Below, in pieces: positions 1 through 9,231 of a DNA stretch of 64,000 nucleotides. The stretch is from GCA-2861595 sp035536185 (GTDB lineage: Bacteria > Actinomycetota > Acidimicrobiia > Acidimicrobiales > GCA-2861595), in NCBI GenBank assembly GCA_035536185.1, contig DATLOM010000049.1, positions 1-64,000 on the forward strand. Direction: 5' to 3'. Each line of letters starts with the position of its first letter. Within the stretch, counting starts at the first letter, position 1. A program made the translations under genes and the position numbers. The notes under the pieces were generated by a model, which was not told the DNA's origin, searched no databases, and worked only from the letters and a program-made list of their open reading frames with translations.

Positions 1-45
1 AGCCGAAGCGCCGGCGCCGCGAAACCCAGCCCTGACCACTCTCGA

Positions 46-90
46 TCTGGAGTACATAGCCGGCGGAATCCGCCCCTTATGTACTCCAGA
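46..90. repeat. 45-bp nested hairpin H1 downstream of dedA
   Basis: Perfect 13-bp arms at 46-58 and 78-90 (left arm TCTGGAGTACATA) enclose an inner GGCGG/CCGCC stem at 62-66 and 70-74 with an AAT loop. It starts 18 bp beyond the dedA stop codon. It has the same 45-bp length and outer/inner architecture as the hairpins at 45826-45870 and 57361-57405. It could be a terminator lacking a U tract or a member of a short palindromic repeat family. Confidence 0.75.
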
Positions 91-107
91 ACGAAGGTGT
101 CGGCGTC

Positions 108-746
108 CTAGCGGGTGGGGTCGAGCTGGTCGAGGTCCTCAACCGGGTCTGCCGGCGCCGGCTGCCCATGCTTGCGGGCCTTGCGCAGCTCCCAGAACAC
201 GGGCAGCACCGAGAGAACGATGATGACGCCGATCACCGGGTAGAGGTACTTGTCGATGTCGATGGCCTCGCCCAGCCAGAAGCCGAGCATGGTCACGCCG
301 ACGCCCCACAGGAGGCCGCCGATGATGTTGAACCGGAAGAAGGTGCGGTAGGGCATGCTGCCGGCACCGGCCACGATGGGCGCGAAGGTGCGGACGATGG
401 GGATGAACCGGGCCAGCACGATGGTCTTGGGCCCGTACTTCTCGAAGTAGCTCTGGGCCTTCTCGATGTACTCCTGCTTGAAGAAGCGCGAGTCGGGGCG
501 GCGGAACAGGGCCGGACCCACCTTGTTGCCGAAGGCGTAGCCCACCTGGTCGCCGATGACGGCGGCGAGGAACACGCCCACGAGCACGACGCCAAGTGTC
601 AGGTCGCCCCGGGCGCAGAACACGCCGGCGGTGAAGAGCAAGGAGTCGCCGGGAAGGAAGAAGCCGACCAGTAGGCCGGACTCGGCGAAGACGATGAGAA
701 TGAGCCCGAGAGTGCCGAAGGTCTCGAGTAGATGTCGTGGGTCCAC
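108..746 (-). CDS. DedA family membrane protein
   Basis: A 212-residue integral membrane protein of the DedA/VTT family, whose members are implicated in undecaprenyl-phosphate or phospholipid flipping and membrane homeostasis. The N-terminal half holds the hydrophobic segment with the family GxxxPGDSLLF-type motif (FLPGDSLLF near residue 30). The central part carries the conserved ARFIPIVRTFAPIVAGAG stretch, and C-terminal helices follow. The start is a GTG at 746. The gene is divergent from topA, and a 45-bp hairpin follows its stop codon. The family assignment is firm. The exact lipid substrate cannot be read from the sequence. Confidence 0.9.
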   Translation of the reverse strand: MDPRHLLETFGTLGLILIVFAESGLLVGFFLPGDSLLFTAGVFCARGDLTLGVVLVGVFLAAVIGDQVGYAFGNKVGPALFRRPDSRFFKQEYIEKAQSYFEKYGPKTIVLARFIPIVRTFAPIVAGAGSMPYRTFFRFNIIGGLLWGVGVTMLGFWLGEAIDIDKYLYPVIGVIIVLSVLPVFWELRKARKHGQPAPADPVEDLDQLDPTR

Positions 747-817
747 CCGCAGGGACGCTACCGTCGTCGGCCGCGGCTTGACAGCACCCGCCCCGTCTGC
801 CCACCCTCGTAGGAGAC

Positions 818-3514
818 ATGCCCAAGCCCCTCGTCATCGTCGAGTCCCCCGCCAAGGCCAAGACCATCGCCGGCCTGCTCGGGCCCGGGTTCGTGGTGGA
901 GTCCTCCGTCGGCCACGTCCGGGACCTCCCCGGCGACCCCTCGGAGATCCCGCTGGCCTACCGGGGCGAGCCCTGGGCCCGCCTGGGCATCGACGTGGAC
1001 AACGACTTCAAGCCGCTCTACGTCATCCCCCAGCGCAAGAAGGACGTGGTCAAGAAGCTCAAGGCCGCATTGAAGGACGCCAGCGAGCTCTATCTCGCCA
1101 CTGACGAGGACCGCGAGGGCGAGTCGATCGCCTGGCACCTGCTGGAGGTGCTGGCACCGAGGGTGCCGGTCAAGCGCATGGTGTTCCACGAGATCACCCG
1201 GTCGGCCATCGAGCGGGCGGTGGAGGAGTGGCGGGAGCTGGACATGCCCCTGGTCGACGCCCAGGAGACCCGACGGCTGCTCGACCGCCTCTACGGCTTC
1301 GAGGTCTCGCCCGTGCTGTGGCGCCGCATCCGGCCCCGCCTCTCGGCCGGGCGGGTGCAGAGCGTGGCCACCCGCATGATCGTGGAGCGCGAGCGCGAGC
1401 GCATGCGTTTCCGCACCGCCGGCTGGTGGGACCTCGAGGGCACGTTCGCCAAGGAAGCCTCGGCCTTTACCGCCGGCCTCGTCGGCCTCGATGGCCGGCG
1501 CCTGGCCACGGGCAAGGACTTCACCGAGGACGGCCGGCTCAAGGAGGCCGCCGGCTCCGGCGCCGGGGTGGTGCGTCTGGACGAGGCCGAGGCCGGCGCC
1601 CTGGCCGGGCGGCTCTCGGCCAGCACGTTCACCGTGCGCTCGGTGGAGGAGAAGCCCTACCGGCGCTCGCCGTACCCCCCCTTCATGACGTCCACCCTGC
1701 AGCAGGAGGCCGGCCGCAAGCTGCGCTTCGACTCCAAGCGCACCATGCAGATAGCCCAGCGCCTGTACGAGAACGGCTACATCACCTACATGCGCACCGA
1801 CAGCACGAACCTGTCGGAGACGGCGCTGAGCGCGGCCCGCCGCCAGGCCACCCAGCTGTACGGCGCCGACTACGTGCCCGAGCAGCCGCGCCGGTACGCG
1901 CGGAAGGTGAAGAACGCCCAGGAGGCCCACGAGGCCATCCGTCCCGCCGGCGACGACTTCCGCACGCCCGACAGCGTCTCCCGTGAGCTCTCGGGCGACG
2001 ACCTGCGTCTCTACGAGCTGGTCTGGAAGCGCACGGTGGCTTCCCAGATGGCCGACGCCGTGGGGCGTACCGTGCAGATCCGGGTGGCCGGCACCTCCTC
2101 GGCCGGCGAGGACACCGAGTTCGGCACCAGCGGCAAGGTCATCACCTTCCCGGGCTTCTTCCGGGCGTATGTGGAAGGTTCCGACGATCCCGAGGCCGAG
2201 CTGGAGGACCGTGAGGTTCGTCTTCCCGCTCTGGCCGTGGGCGACGCTTTGGATCTAGCCGGGCTCGAGGCCAAGGGCCACACGACCCAGCCGCCGCCCC
2301 GCTACACCGATGCCTCCCTCGTGAAGGCCCTGGAGGACAAGGGCGTGGGCCGGCCGTCCACCTACGCCAGCATCATCTCCACCATCCAGGACCGGGGCTA
2401 CGTGTGGAAGAAGGGGCCGGCCCTGGTGCCCACCTTCACCGCCTTTTCGGTGGTGAAGCTGCTGGAGCTCCACTTCGACCAGCTGGTGGACTACGGCTTC
2501 ACCGCCCGCCTGGAGGACGACCTCGACGAGATCGCCGCCAAGCGCCAGGAGCGGGTGCCGTGGCTGTCCCGGTTCTACTTCGGGAACGGCACCCCGGGCC
2601 TCAAGCCGCTGATCGCCGAGCGCCTCGACCAGATCGACCCCCGCGAGGTCAGCGCCACCCTCATCGGGGCAGACAGCGAAGGGCGTGAGATCTTCGTGCG
2701 GGTGGGCCGCTACGGCCCGTATCTACAGCGGGGTGAGGACGAGCGTGCTTCCATCTCCGAGGACCTGGCTCCCGACGAGCTGACCGTGGAGCGGGCCGAG
2801 GAGCTGCTGTCCGCGCCGAGCGGCGACCGCACCCTGGGCACCGACCCCGAGACCGGCCTGACCGTGACGGTGAAGGCGGGCCGCTTCGGCCCCTATGTCC
2901 AGCTGGGCGAGGTCGACCCGTCGCCGAAGTCCAAGCAGAAGCCGGCCACCGCGTCGCTGTTCAAGACCATGACACCGGAGAGCGTCACCCTGGAGGACGC
3001 CCTGCGGCTCCTCACGCTGCCGCGGGTGGTGGGGGTGGACCCGGCGACCAACGAGGAGATCGTGGCCCTCAACGGCCGCTACGGGCCTTACCTGAAGAAG
3101 GGCACCGACAGCCGCTCCTTGGAATCCGAGGAGCAGCTGCTCTCTATTTCTCTGGACGAGGCTCTGGCCGTATATGCCAAGCCCAAGGAGCGCCGGGGCC
3201 GGGGCGCCGCTGCCGCGCCCTTGCGGGAGCTGGGCCCCGACCCAGTGTCCGGCGGCGCCATCGTCGTCAAGGAGGGCCGCTTCGGCCCCTACATCACCGA
3301 CGGAGAGGTCAACGTCACCGTCCCACGCGGGGACTCCATAGAGGAACTGAGCCCCGAGCGGGCCGCCGAGCTGCTGGCCGACAAGCGGGCCAAGGGGCCG
3401 GCGCCCAAGAAGCAGGGCGCCAAGAAGCCGGCGGCGGCCAAGGCGAAGGCCAAGCCCAAGGCGGCCAAGGCGGCGAAGGCCAAGGTCGCCAAGAAGGCCA
3501 CCACCGCCTCCTGA
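818..3514 (+). CDS. topA: DNA topoisomerase I
   Basis: Type IA topoisomerase that relaxes negative supercoils through a 5'-phosphotyrosine intermediate. The N-terminal TOPRIM domain begins VIVESPAKAKTI and carries the acidic DEDREGE motif near residue 96. The active-site tyrosine is Tyr324 in ITYMRTDST. Instead of zinc fingers the C-terminus has four repeats of the G-R-(Y/F)-G-P-Y type near residues 631, 689, 754 and 821, then a Lys/Ala-rich basic tail of about 35 residues, both typical of actinobacterial TopA. GGAG lies 3-6 bases upstream of the ATG. A TTGACA hexamer at 778-783 is a possible -35, but no convincing -10 follows. Confidence 0.97.
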   Translation: MPKPLVIVESPAKAKTIAGLLGPGFVVESSVGHVRDLPGDPSEIPLAYRGEPWARLGIDVDNDFKPLYVIPQRKKDVVKKLKAALKDASELYLATDEDREGESIAWHLLEVLAPRVPVKRMVFHEITRSAIERAVEEWRELDMPLVDAQETRRLLDRLYGFEVSPVLWRRIRPRLSAGRVQSVATRMIVERERERMRFRTAGWWDLEGTFAKEASAFTAGLVGLDGRRLATGKDFTEDGRLKEAAGSGAGVVRLDEAEAGALAGRLSASTFTVRSVEEKPYRRSPYPPFMTSTLQQEAGRKLRFDSKRTMQIAQRLYENGYITYMRTDSTNLSETALSAARRQATQLYGADYVPEQPRRYARKVKNAQEAHEAIRPAGDDFRTPDSVSRELSGDDLRLYELVWKRTVASQMADAVGRTVQIRVAGTSSAGEDTEFGTSGKVITFPGFFRAYVEGSDDPEAELEDREVRLPALAVGDALDLAGLEAKGHTTQPPPRYTDASLVKALEDKGVGRPSTYASIISTIQDRGYVWKKGPALVPTFTAFSVVKLLELHFDQLVDYGFTARLEDDLDEIAAKRQERVPWLSRFYFGNGTPGLKPLIAERLDQIDPREVSATLIGADSEGREIFVRVGRYGPYLQRGEDERASISEDLAPDELTVERAEELLSAPSGDRTLGTDPETGLTVTVKAGRFGPYVQLGEVDPSPKSKQKPATASLFKTMTPESVTLEDALRLLTLPRVVGVDPATNEEIVALNGRYGPYLKKGTDSRSLESEEQLLSISLDEALAVYAKPKERRGRGAAAAPLRELGPDPVSGGAIVVKEGRFGPYITDGEVNVTVPRGDSIEELSPERAAELLADKRAKGPAPKKQGAKKPAAAKAKAKPKAAKAAKAKVAKKATTAS

Positions 3515-3881
3515 ACAGGTTTCGGGCGCCGGCGGCGGGAGCTGGCGCGCCGGAGCCGGGGTGGCCGCCGGGGCGGCTCCTCCGGAACTTGACCCTCCCC
3601 CGCCTCCACGGCGGCCACCCTTAGTTCGTGGCCTCCCTGCGGAACTTGCCCCGCACAGGCGGCCACCCCGTGGGACGTCACCGCCCTCTTGTCACGCTCC
3701 CTCGGGCCCGCTGGTGCGTCACCGCCCCCGCCTCACGGGCCCCCGGCGCCCCCCTTGTCGCTCACCGGGCCCTGGCTCTACGGTGGCCAGCCCCCTGGGA
3801 CGTCACCGCCTCTGCTTGCACGGCGCCTACCCGCCGCGAGATCAACCCGCGGCGGTATCATCGAACGCAAGGGGTGTTGCC
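3515..3881. other. Gene-free GC-rich spacer with degenerate repeats
   Basis: No coding sequence with family resemblance is visible between topA and the next gene. The spacer contains GGGACGTCACCGCC twice (3672-3685 and 3797-3810) and a close variant GGTGCGTCACCGCC at 3713-3726. The first copy is preceded by GGCCACCCC and the second by GGCCAGCCCC, suggesting a decayed duplication of roughly 125 bp. No promoter stands out. Confidence 0.45.
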
Positions 3882-4481
3882 GTGGCCGATCTCGTTTCGC
3901 TCCACCTTCGGGCGGTCAAGGGGTTCGAGTCGCGGGTGCTCGCCCTCGCCGACGACGATTGGTCCCGGCCGACGCCCTGCGCCGACTGGGACGTGCGGGG
4001 CCTGGTCAACCACATGTTGTCGGAGAACCTCTGGACCCCGCCGTTGCTGGCGGGGATGACGATCGAACAGGTCGGCGACCGGTTCGAAGGGGATCAGCTC
4101 GGCCAGGACCCCAAGCACGTGTGGCAGCAGGCCGCGGCGGACAGCCTGGTCGCCGTCGCCCAGCCCGACATCCTGGCCACCACCGTCCATGTCTCGTTCG
4201 GCGACATCTCGGCCGAGGAGTACGTCACCCAGCTGACGGTCGACCACACCATCCACGCGTGGGACCTGGCCCGGGCCATCGGCGGCGACGAGCACCTCGA
4301 CCCCGAGCTGGTCGAGCTGGCCCTCGACTACCTGTCGACTCACGCCGAGGAGTGGCAGACAGCGGGCGTCTTCGGCCCACCGCTGGCGCCCCCGGAAGGA
4401 GGCGGCCGCCAAGGCGAGCTGCTGGCCCTGTCCGGCCGCTCCCATTCATGGCCACAGCCATACAGCGCTGGCAACGCCTAA
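3882..4481 (+). CDS. Maleylpyruvate isomerase-family (MDMPI/DinB-like) protein
   Basis: A 199-residue protein of the actinobacterial TIGR03086-type, mycothiol-dependent metalloenzyme fold (DinB-like four-helix bundle). The N-terminal half has the signature region with DWDVRGLVNHML near residues 36-47. A second histidine lies in TVDHTIHAWDLARAIG, the usual metal-ligand positions. The chosen start is GTG 3882, with AAGGGG at 3869-3874 as ribosome binding site; the upstream in-frame extension is low-complexity and was rejected. The substrate is unknown. Members use mycothiol as a cofactor or act as small-molecule S-transferases, which fits an actinomycete. Confidence 0.8.
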   Translation: MADLVSLHLRAVKGFESRVLALADDDWSRPTPCADWDVRGLVNHMLSENLWTPPLLAGMTIEQVGDRFEGDQLGQDPKHVWQQAAADSLVAVAQPDILATTVHVSFGDISAEEYVTQLTVDHTIHAWDLARAIGGDEHLDPELVELALDYLSTHAEEWQTAGVFGPPLAPPEGGGRQGELLALSGRSHSWPQPYSAGNA

Positions 4482-4508
4482 CGGCTATAGAAGGCGCCCG
4501 GAGGGCGG

Positions 4509-4895
4509 TCACAGCCGGTGGATGATCACGTCGTCGGCGAAAGCGGCCAGCGCCCGCAGGTCCTTCAGGTCGCTCCCCAGAACCGTGCCGCCGGGTTCGG
4601 CCATGGCCACCACCACCGCATCAACAGCGGATCCCTGGCCGGCGAGAGTTCGAAGAGCGCCGGCCCTTCGTGCCAGCGGCGCCGGCAGCTGCTCGACGAT
4701 GTCACATGTCTTCAAGAGCCGGTTCACGTGCGCGTCTGTATGTTGCTGTCCGGACAACGACTCGACCAGAACCACCGAGGGAACGGTCGGCGGCCAGAGC
4801 CCGTCCCTCTTCAACACGGTGACAAGTGCTGCGGTGTGCTGGCGGCGTCGGGCTAGGCCGGTGACCCCGCCCGAGTCGAGGACGAGGCGAGTCAT
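4509..4895 (-). CDS. PIN-domain toxin (VapC-like)
   Basis: A 128-residue PIN-fold protein, probably the RNase toxin of a VapBC-like module. It begins MTRLVLDSGGVTGLA with the first acidic residue in LDSGG, has a central VVLVESL acidic position, and a later SAVDAVVVAMAE segment carrying the next acidic residue. GSDLKDLRAL near the C-terminus gives the fourth. Its ATG overlaps the antitoxin stop codon by four bases, implying coupled translation. The RNA target cannot be deduced. Confidence 0.8.
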   Translation of the reverse strand: MTRLVLDSGGVTGLARRRQHTAALVTVLKRDGLWPPTVPSVVLVESLSGQQHTDAHVNRLLKTCDIVEQLPAPLARRAGALRTLAGQGSAVDAVVVAMAEPGGTVLGSDLKDLRALAAFADDVIIHRL

Positions 4896-5143
4896 GCCGT
4901 GGTACTGGCTGGACCCCGCCGTTGGATGCGGCGGGATAGCGCTTCTGCACGGGCGATGGCCTTTGCTGACGGCTGGCCCACTTTTTCGATCAACTCAGCC
5001 ACGTACCGGTCGGTCTCCTCGAGCAGCTCCTGGCGACGAAGCTCGGCCCGCACCGCGTCCTGCAGCAGCTCCGAAGCCGGCAGCTCTCTCGCCTTGACCT
5101 CTTTGTACAGCTCGTCTGGTAGATACACCTGCATCCTCGGCAT
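4892..5143 (-). CDS. Ribbon-helix-helix type antitoxin
   Basis: An 83-residue antitoxin paired with the downstream PIN toxin. The N-terminal MPRMQVYLPDELYKEVKAREL is a ribbon-helix-helix DNA-binding strand and helix. A helix rich in Glu/Arg follows (VRAELRRQELLEETDRYV), and the C-terminal tail would wrap the toxin. As in other VapBC-like operons the antitoxin comes first and probably autorepresses. A -10-like TATACT ends seven bases before the ATG. Confidence 0.8.
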   Translation of the reverse strand: MPRMQVYLPDELYKEVKARELPASELLQDAVRAELRRQELLEETDRYVAELIEKVGQPSAKAIARAEALSRRIQRRGPASTTA

Positions 5144-5149
5144 ACGTCT

Positions 5150-5155
5150 AGTATA
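5150..5155 (-). promoter_or_regulatory. Putative -10 box of toxin-antitoxin operon
   Basis: On the minus strand TATACT occupies 5155 to 5150. A start site seven bases downstream would be at 5143, the first base of the antitoxin ATG, predicting a leaderless mRNA. No good -35 is visible at the usual spacing. Confidence 0.45.
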
Positions 5156-5228
5156 CGCCTATCGCGCAAGAGGCGAGGGCGCATCCCGCCAATCCGAAGG
5201 CAACGGAGCTCGCCCTTGCGAGGGAGAC

Positions 5229-6757
5229 TTAGCTGGCCGCGGCCAGCTCGTCGTCGCTGTCCGGCGCCGGCGACGGCGATCTGTCGGTTGAGCGCGGGGT
5301 CTCCCACGCCGCCGGCGGCCCGGTTGCCCTGGTCTGGCGGGGGTGACGGGGGTCCTCTGGAGGGACAAGCGGTCGCTTCCCGGTTCCGTGGACCAGCGCC
5401 CACCCCTCGTAGGTCTTGAGGTCGTGGTCGTGGGGACAGAGGCGGTCGATCCACTCCAGCAGGGTGATGCGGGTGGCGGCCCAGTCGTGGCGGTGGTCGT
5501 TCTCGAGCCCCACGGTGGCGTCGCAGCCTTCCCGCCGGCAGGTGGGAGCCAGCCAGTCCAGGGCACTCAGCTGATGGGCGCTGGGTCTTCGCCCCAGGTG
5601 CGCGACGTTGACCACGTCCTGGCCCCGGGTGACCACAGCGGCCAGGAACGGGTCGTCGGTGGCAATCATGGCCCGCACCACTGAAACCGGCACCTGGCCT
5701 ACGCCGGCGACCTCGCAGGTTTCATCGCCTGTCACAAAGCCGCGCACGAGGGCATCCCAGTCGATTCGCACCACGATGCGGGTGGGCGACGGCGGTCGCC
5801 GAGGCACCAGCGGTTGACGGGGGCCGGATCGCGGGGCCAGGGCGGCGGCGGCACCCCCGGTGGCCGGATCGCGTGAATCGTGCCCGCCGCCGGCAGGAGT
5901 GGCCGTGTCACCTCCATCGACACCGCCACCGCCGCCAGCGTCTCGAGAGTTCGGCGCCCAAGCGTTGTCGTTCCCGCCAGGATCGCTGGGGCCGCCACGG
6001 TCTCCGCCACTGTCCGATGGAGCGCCGCTGGCCCATGCTGAGGGGGCTCCCCGAGCCGCTCGTGCCATGGCCAGCACACCATCGGCGGCATAAGCCTGGG
6101 CCGGCTCGTGGCGGCCTTCACGCCGGCCAGGTTGAACGCCTGGGTGGCGTAGCCGGAGATCACGCTCCAGACCTCAGCCACCTGCTCGACGGTGGAGTGG
6201 AACAGGATCTCCGCCGATCCGTCGCCACAGTTGCGCCGGCGGGCGAAGCGCGCAGCCAGTATCCGCTTGTGGCGCTCCTCGGCATCACGGTCGGCTGCGG
6301 CCCTGGTGCGGTCGCACTCGTTCTTCAGCTCCGACAGCGTCGAATGCCCCGCTTGGTCCACCAGGCGACCCTCAGCGGCCGGGTCGGCTTCAGTTGCGTC
6401 GGAGATGGCCGCGGCCTGCTCGGGAGAGACCCTTCCTTCCCGAGCAGCGGCATCGAGTTTGGGCTGCTTGGCCAGGCGCTTTCCGGTCCGGATCGTCTCA
6501 GCCGCCTTGCCCACCGTGGTGCCCGTCTTTCGGGCCAAAGCATGAGCGGGGGTTTTGTCACCCTCTCGGGTGGCGACCTCGGTCTCTGCCACCCGGGCGG
6601 CCAGCAGGGCCTTGACCGTGGCCGCCATCTTCTCGATGGTCGCGGCGTCGTCGACCATGGCGTTGGCCTGGGCGGGGCTCACTAGAGCGGGATCGAAGCC
6701 GGCGGCGAACTCGCCCACCTTCTCCCGCAACCTTCCCAGCTCGACCCGACCGAACAT
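5229..6757 (-). pseudogene. Frameshifted DUF222/HNH endonuclease (13E12-type)
   Basis: The 5' part from ATG 6757 (MFGRVELGRLREKVGEF) encodes a DUF222 helical domain, continuing to about 6115. The rest of the protein lies in another frame: HEPAQAYAADGVLAMARAA, a Gly/Asp-rich linker, then an HNH domain with CRREGCDATVGLENDH, HDW and LCPHDHDLKT. The frame change falls in the GCC-rich stretch around 6110-6118, where one missing base would explain it. Such genes (REP13E12-like in mycobacteria) are mobile, multicopy and often decayed. A sequencing error is possible, but neighbouring accessory genes are also broken. Confidence 0.8.
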
Positions 6758-7085
6758 GCGTTCATTTTTGCATGGGGGTGTGACACGATCGCCCCTGCCG
6801 CCGAGGTGCCAAGAGGCGTGAGCGTCTGTCACGCTGGGGCGCGTTGGTCCCGCAAAAGCCAGGATTATTGCTTTGTATAATTTGGCATATTGACAGCGTC
6901 GATCTGCATGGGAAGCTCTCCTCATCGAACCATTGAGTTGGCGCCGGCGAGTGGCTGGCCCGTTGAAGAGGAGGCATAGTGAGCCTCACACCTTGCTCTC
7001 TGCTTTGGCTGGCGGCAGTGCAGCGGGGAGACAGACCTTTCGGGGTGTGGGTGCCCCCGGTGCCTCGAGACGCATGCCAGGAGGG
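6758..7085. other. Intergenic region with AT-rich dip
   Basis: No supported gene. Bases 6862-6893 are unusually AT-rich for this genome and contain TATAAT at 6877-6882 and TTGACA near 6890. The two elements are in the wrong order for a single plus-strand promoter. AGGAGG just upstream of GTG 6979 would be a strong ribosome binding site, but the ORF it opens (to 7224) has no protein-like composition and may be another broken frame of the following gene. Confidence 0.4.
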
Positions 7086-7643
7086 ATGTCAGAACCGACC
7101 ACGACCGGGCGAGGGTTCGCCGGCATCGGCGCCGTCTTGCTCGGTCTGTTCATCGGGGCGCTGCCCGCCTCACTGGGTACGAGCATCGGCGTCAGTGTCA
7201 TCACCGGCGTGGTCGCCGGCGTGATCGCGTTCCGTCTACTGAGGTGGTTCGGGTCAAAAGTCGATGCTCGGTTTCGCTGGGATATCCCACCGGCGCGTCT
7301 CGCAGTTGACCGCCGCGGTATTGGTCATCGTGAGCCTGATGAGCGTCCTCAATGGGGTTTGGTTCACGCCGGTGCTGATGGGCGTGTTCATTCTCGAGAT
7401 CTCCACCCTCGGGGGGACCGAAAAGACGGAGTACGAGCAAAGGCTGCGACAGTGGCGGGTTTCGTCGCCGGCCCGGTGGGGACTCCTCTCGGGAGCGGCT
7501 CTCATCCTCGCTGCTGCGATGATTGCGTCGAGGACGCTGCCGGGTGGTTGTTCCTCTTCCTTTGGGGGCTGGGTTATGGCCTCTGGACAGCGGCATCGTC
7601 AAGAACACGGGGCAACCAGCCGCCAGCATTAGCGGCTGAATGA
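7086..7643 (+). pseudogene. Membrane protein gene broken by two frameshifts
   Basis: Frame A encodes MSEPTTTGRGFAGIG followed by two hydrophobic segments to RLLRWFGSK near 7260. Reading then continues plausibly in frame B (7258-7540) with two more hydrophobic helices (VSQLTAAVLVIVSLMSVL and SGAALILAAAMIA). It returns to frame A for a last helix, GWLFLFLWGLGYGLW, and a polar tail ending at 7643. The first shift falls at an AAAA run (7256-7259). The product would have about five membrane helices. No family is recognised. ATG 7074 is an alternative start. Confidence 0.6.
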
Positions 7644-7717
7644 GCCGCTGCCCCTGTGGCGCGATCACGGATGATCGTCCTCACAGGAGCGCCGGGGCCA
7701 CGCGAAGCCGAGGTATC

Positions 7718-9027
7718 ATGAGGGTCATTCAGCCGGCAGGTTCGTGGTTAGCAACCTTCCTGGCTGCAGCTGAGGAAGAGGCCCGGCGGCGGGGAGCTTG
7801 GCATTGCATGTGAGCCATCTGGCGCTCGCGCTTGCGCGTCCCTCTGAAGGGAGCCGCGGCCCTACTTGGCGATCCCGGCGTCGCCGCGCCTGACTGGCGA
7901 GAGCAGATAGTGAGGATTCTCGGCTGGCGGGAAGGCGCGCTTGCCGAGAGCGAGGGGCGGCCACCCCGAACCGTGGCCGACTCACCGGAGCAGCTCCGCT
8001 TCACCGGCACGATCGAGGTGGACGCGGCTGTGAGCTACGTCGTTGAGCTGGCGACCGTGGAGGCGGCCGCTAACCGCAGTGACGTGGGCCCCCAGCACGT
8101 CCTCGTCGCCCTCCTGCTCGAAGGGGAGAGCATTGGCGCGGGTACGGGTGCGTGGCTCGGCATGACGCCCGGAAGAGTGCGCGCCGCCGCCGGGCTGATC
8201 AATGAGGCGAGAGTCGTAGCCGATGGCGCGCCGCACGCACGCGTGCAGCGAGGAGGCGGCACCGGCCCCATAGTGCTCGCGGGCGGCGGCGGCCGGCAGC
8301 TTCCGCAGGAATTATCGACCTCGTGCGCCAGGCGGCCCCTGGGCGCCGTCCACGCGCAGTTCTCGTCGATGCGGGTTGGCGAGGCCCACTGACCGCTGCC
8401 AGTCGACAACACCGTGCGGAGAGCCTTGGCGGCGGTGACGTCGACGTCGTTGACTCCGGAGTAGCGGAGAGACCAGACGCTTTCGCACCTGCGGCCTGCG
8501 AGCTGCTGGCGTCGGCAGACCTAGTGTGGTTGGGCGGCGGCGACGCGGCGGCCATCTACGATCGATTGTGGGCCACGCCGGCGCTCGATGCCATCTCTTG
8601 CGCCAGCGAAGGGGGTGTAGTCGTCGGGGGCGCCTCGGCGGGTGCCATGGTGTGGGGGGCGGGAATGCTGTCTGACCACGCGTCGCTCGGTGATCCCGAG
8701 CCATTTCCGCTTCTTGGCTGGCTTGGCGATTTCGTCGTCTTTGCCCACTACTGGCCCACGCGCGAGCGGACCATGCGACAACATCTCGCAGCCTTTCCGA
8801 ACTGCCGGGCGGTGGGCGTCGCCCACGGTGGCATCGTTGTGGCCGGCGGACCCCACAACGATCTACGAGTGCTCGGTCGGGGAGCGCAAGGCACGGAGAC
8901 GGTGGTGCTCAACGGTGCTGATGTGCCAGTGAAGATCCCTCTGAGCTCGTCAGGGGCTGGCATCACTCGTTCAAAGCACGCTGGACGACGGTCCACAACG
9001 CCCTCCGCTACGGCGGCGGCGCCTTGA
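7718..9027 (+). pseudogene. Decayed Clp_N-like / peptidase S51 gene
   Basis: From ATG 7718 the translation starts FLAAAEEEARRRGAWHC, like the first half of a Clp N-domain, but hits a stop at once. Pieces of the domain continue in other frames (SHLALALA; PLKGAAALLGDPG; VGPQHVLVALLLEGESIG). Around 8255-8310 the sequence becomes peptidase S51 (cyanophycinase/dipeptidase E type): GPIVLAGGGGRQ, then after another frameshift IIDLVRQAAPGRRPRAVLVDAG, ADLVWLGGGDA and the nucleophile motif GGASAGAM with its serine codon at 8635-8637. At least three frame changes are needed. The last ~30 residues are probably not original. Confidence 0.65.
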
Positions 9028-9103
9028 TAGCCCTCGGCCTGCTGCTGTTGCTCTCCATCCCGCTCGGCCGCATCCGGCCCCGCAAGGCGAACAGCGAGCC
9101 ATG
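8940..9103 (+). pseudogene. 3' remnant of a DUF4349-like membrane protein
   Basis: In a frame different from the S51 reading frame, bases 8940-9103 encode a basic/aromatic segment (VRGWHHSFKARWTTVHNALRYG), a strong transmembrane helix (ALIALGLLLLLSIPL) and a short basic tail ending at TGA 9103. The layout resembles the C-terminus of DUF4349 proteins. The rest of the gene is absent, so this looks like a deletion junction with the preceding peptidase. The family call is tentative. Confidence 0.45.
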
Positions 9104-9231
9104 AGGGAATGGTGACGAGCCCTGCGGTGAGGTAAGTCAGTGACCACCGTGACCTATCCGAGCTTCGATGAGCTGGTCCACGCCGTGGACCTGCGGCATT
9201 TCGTCTGAGGAGCGAGCCAAGGTGGCGGGAA

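Noticed and set aside
6862..6897. A strong sigma-70 promoter in the AT-rich dip
   Set aside because: TATAAT lies upstream of TTGACA on the plus strand and no properly spaced partner exists on either strand.
6979..7224. An 81-codon gene behind a strong AGGAGG
   Set aside because: The peptide is Pro/Ser/Arg-rich with no hydrophobic or domain pattern, while another frame over the same bases encodes membrane helices.
9139..9207. A 22-codon peptide gene (VTTVTYPSFDELVHAVDLRHFV)
   Set aside because: Too short to support without homologues; could be a remnant of a decayed gene.
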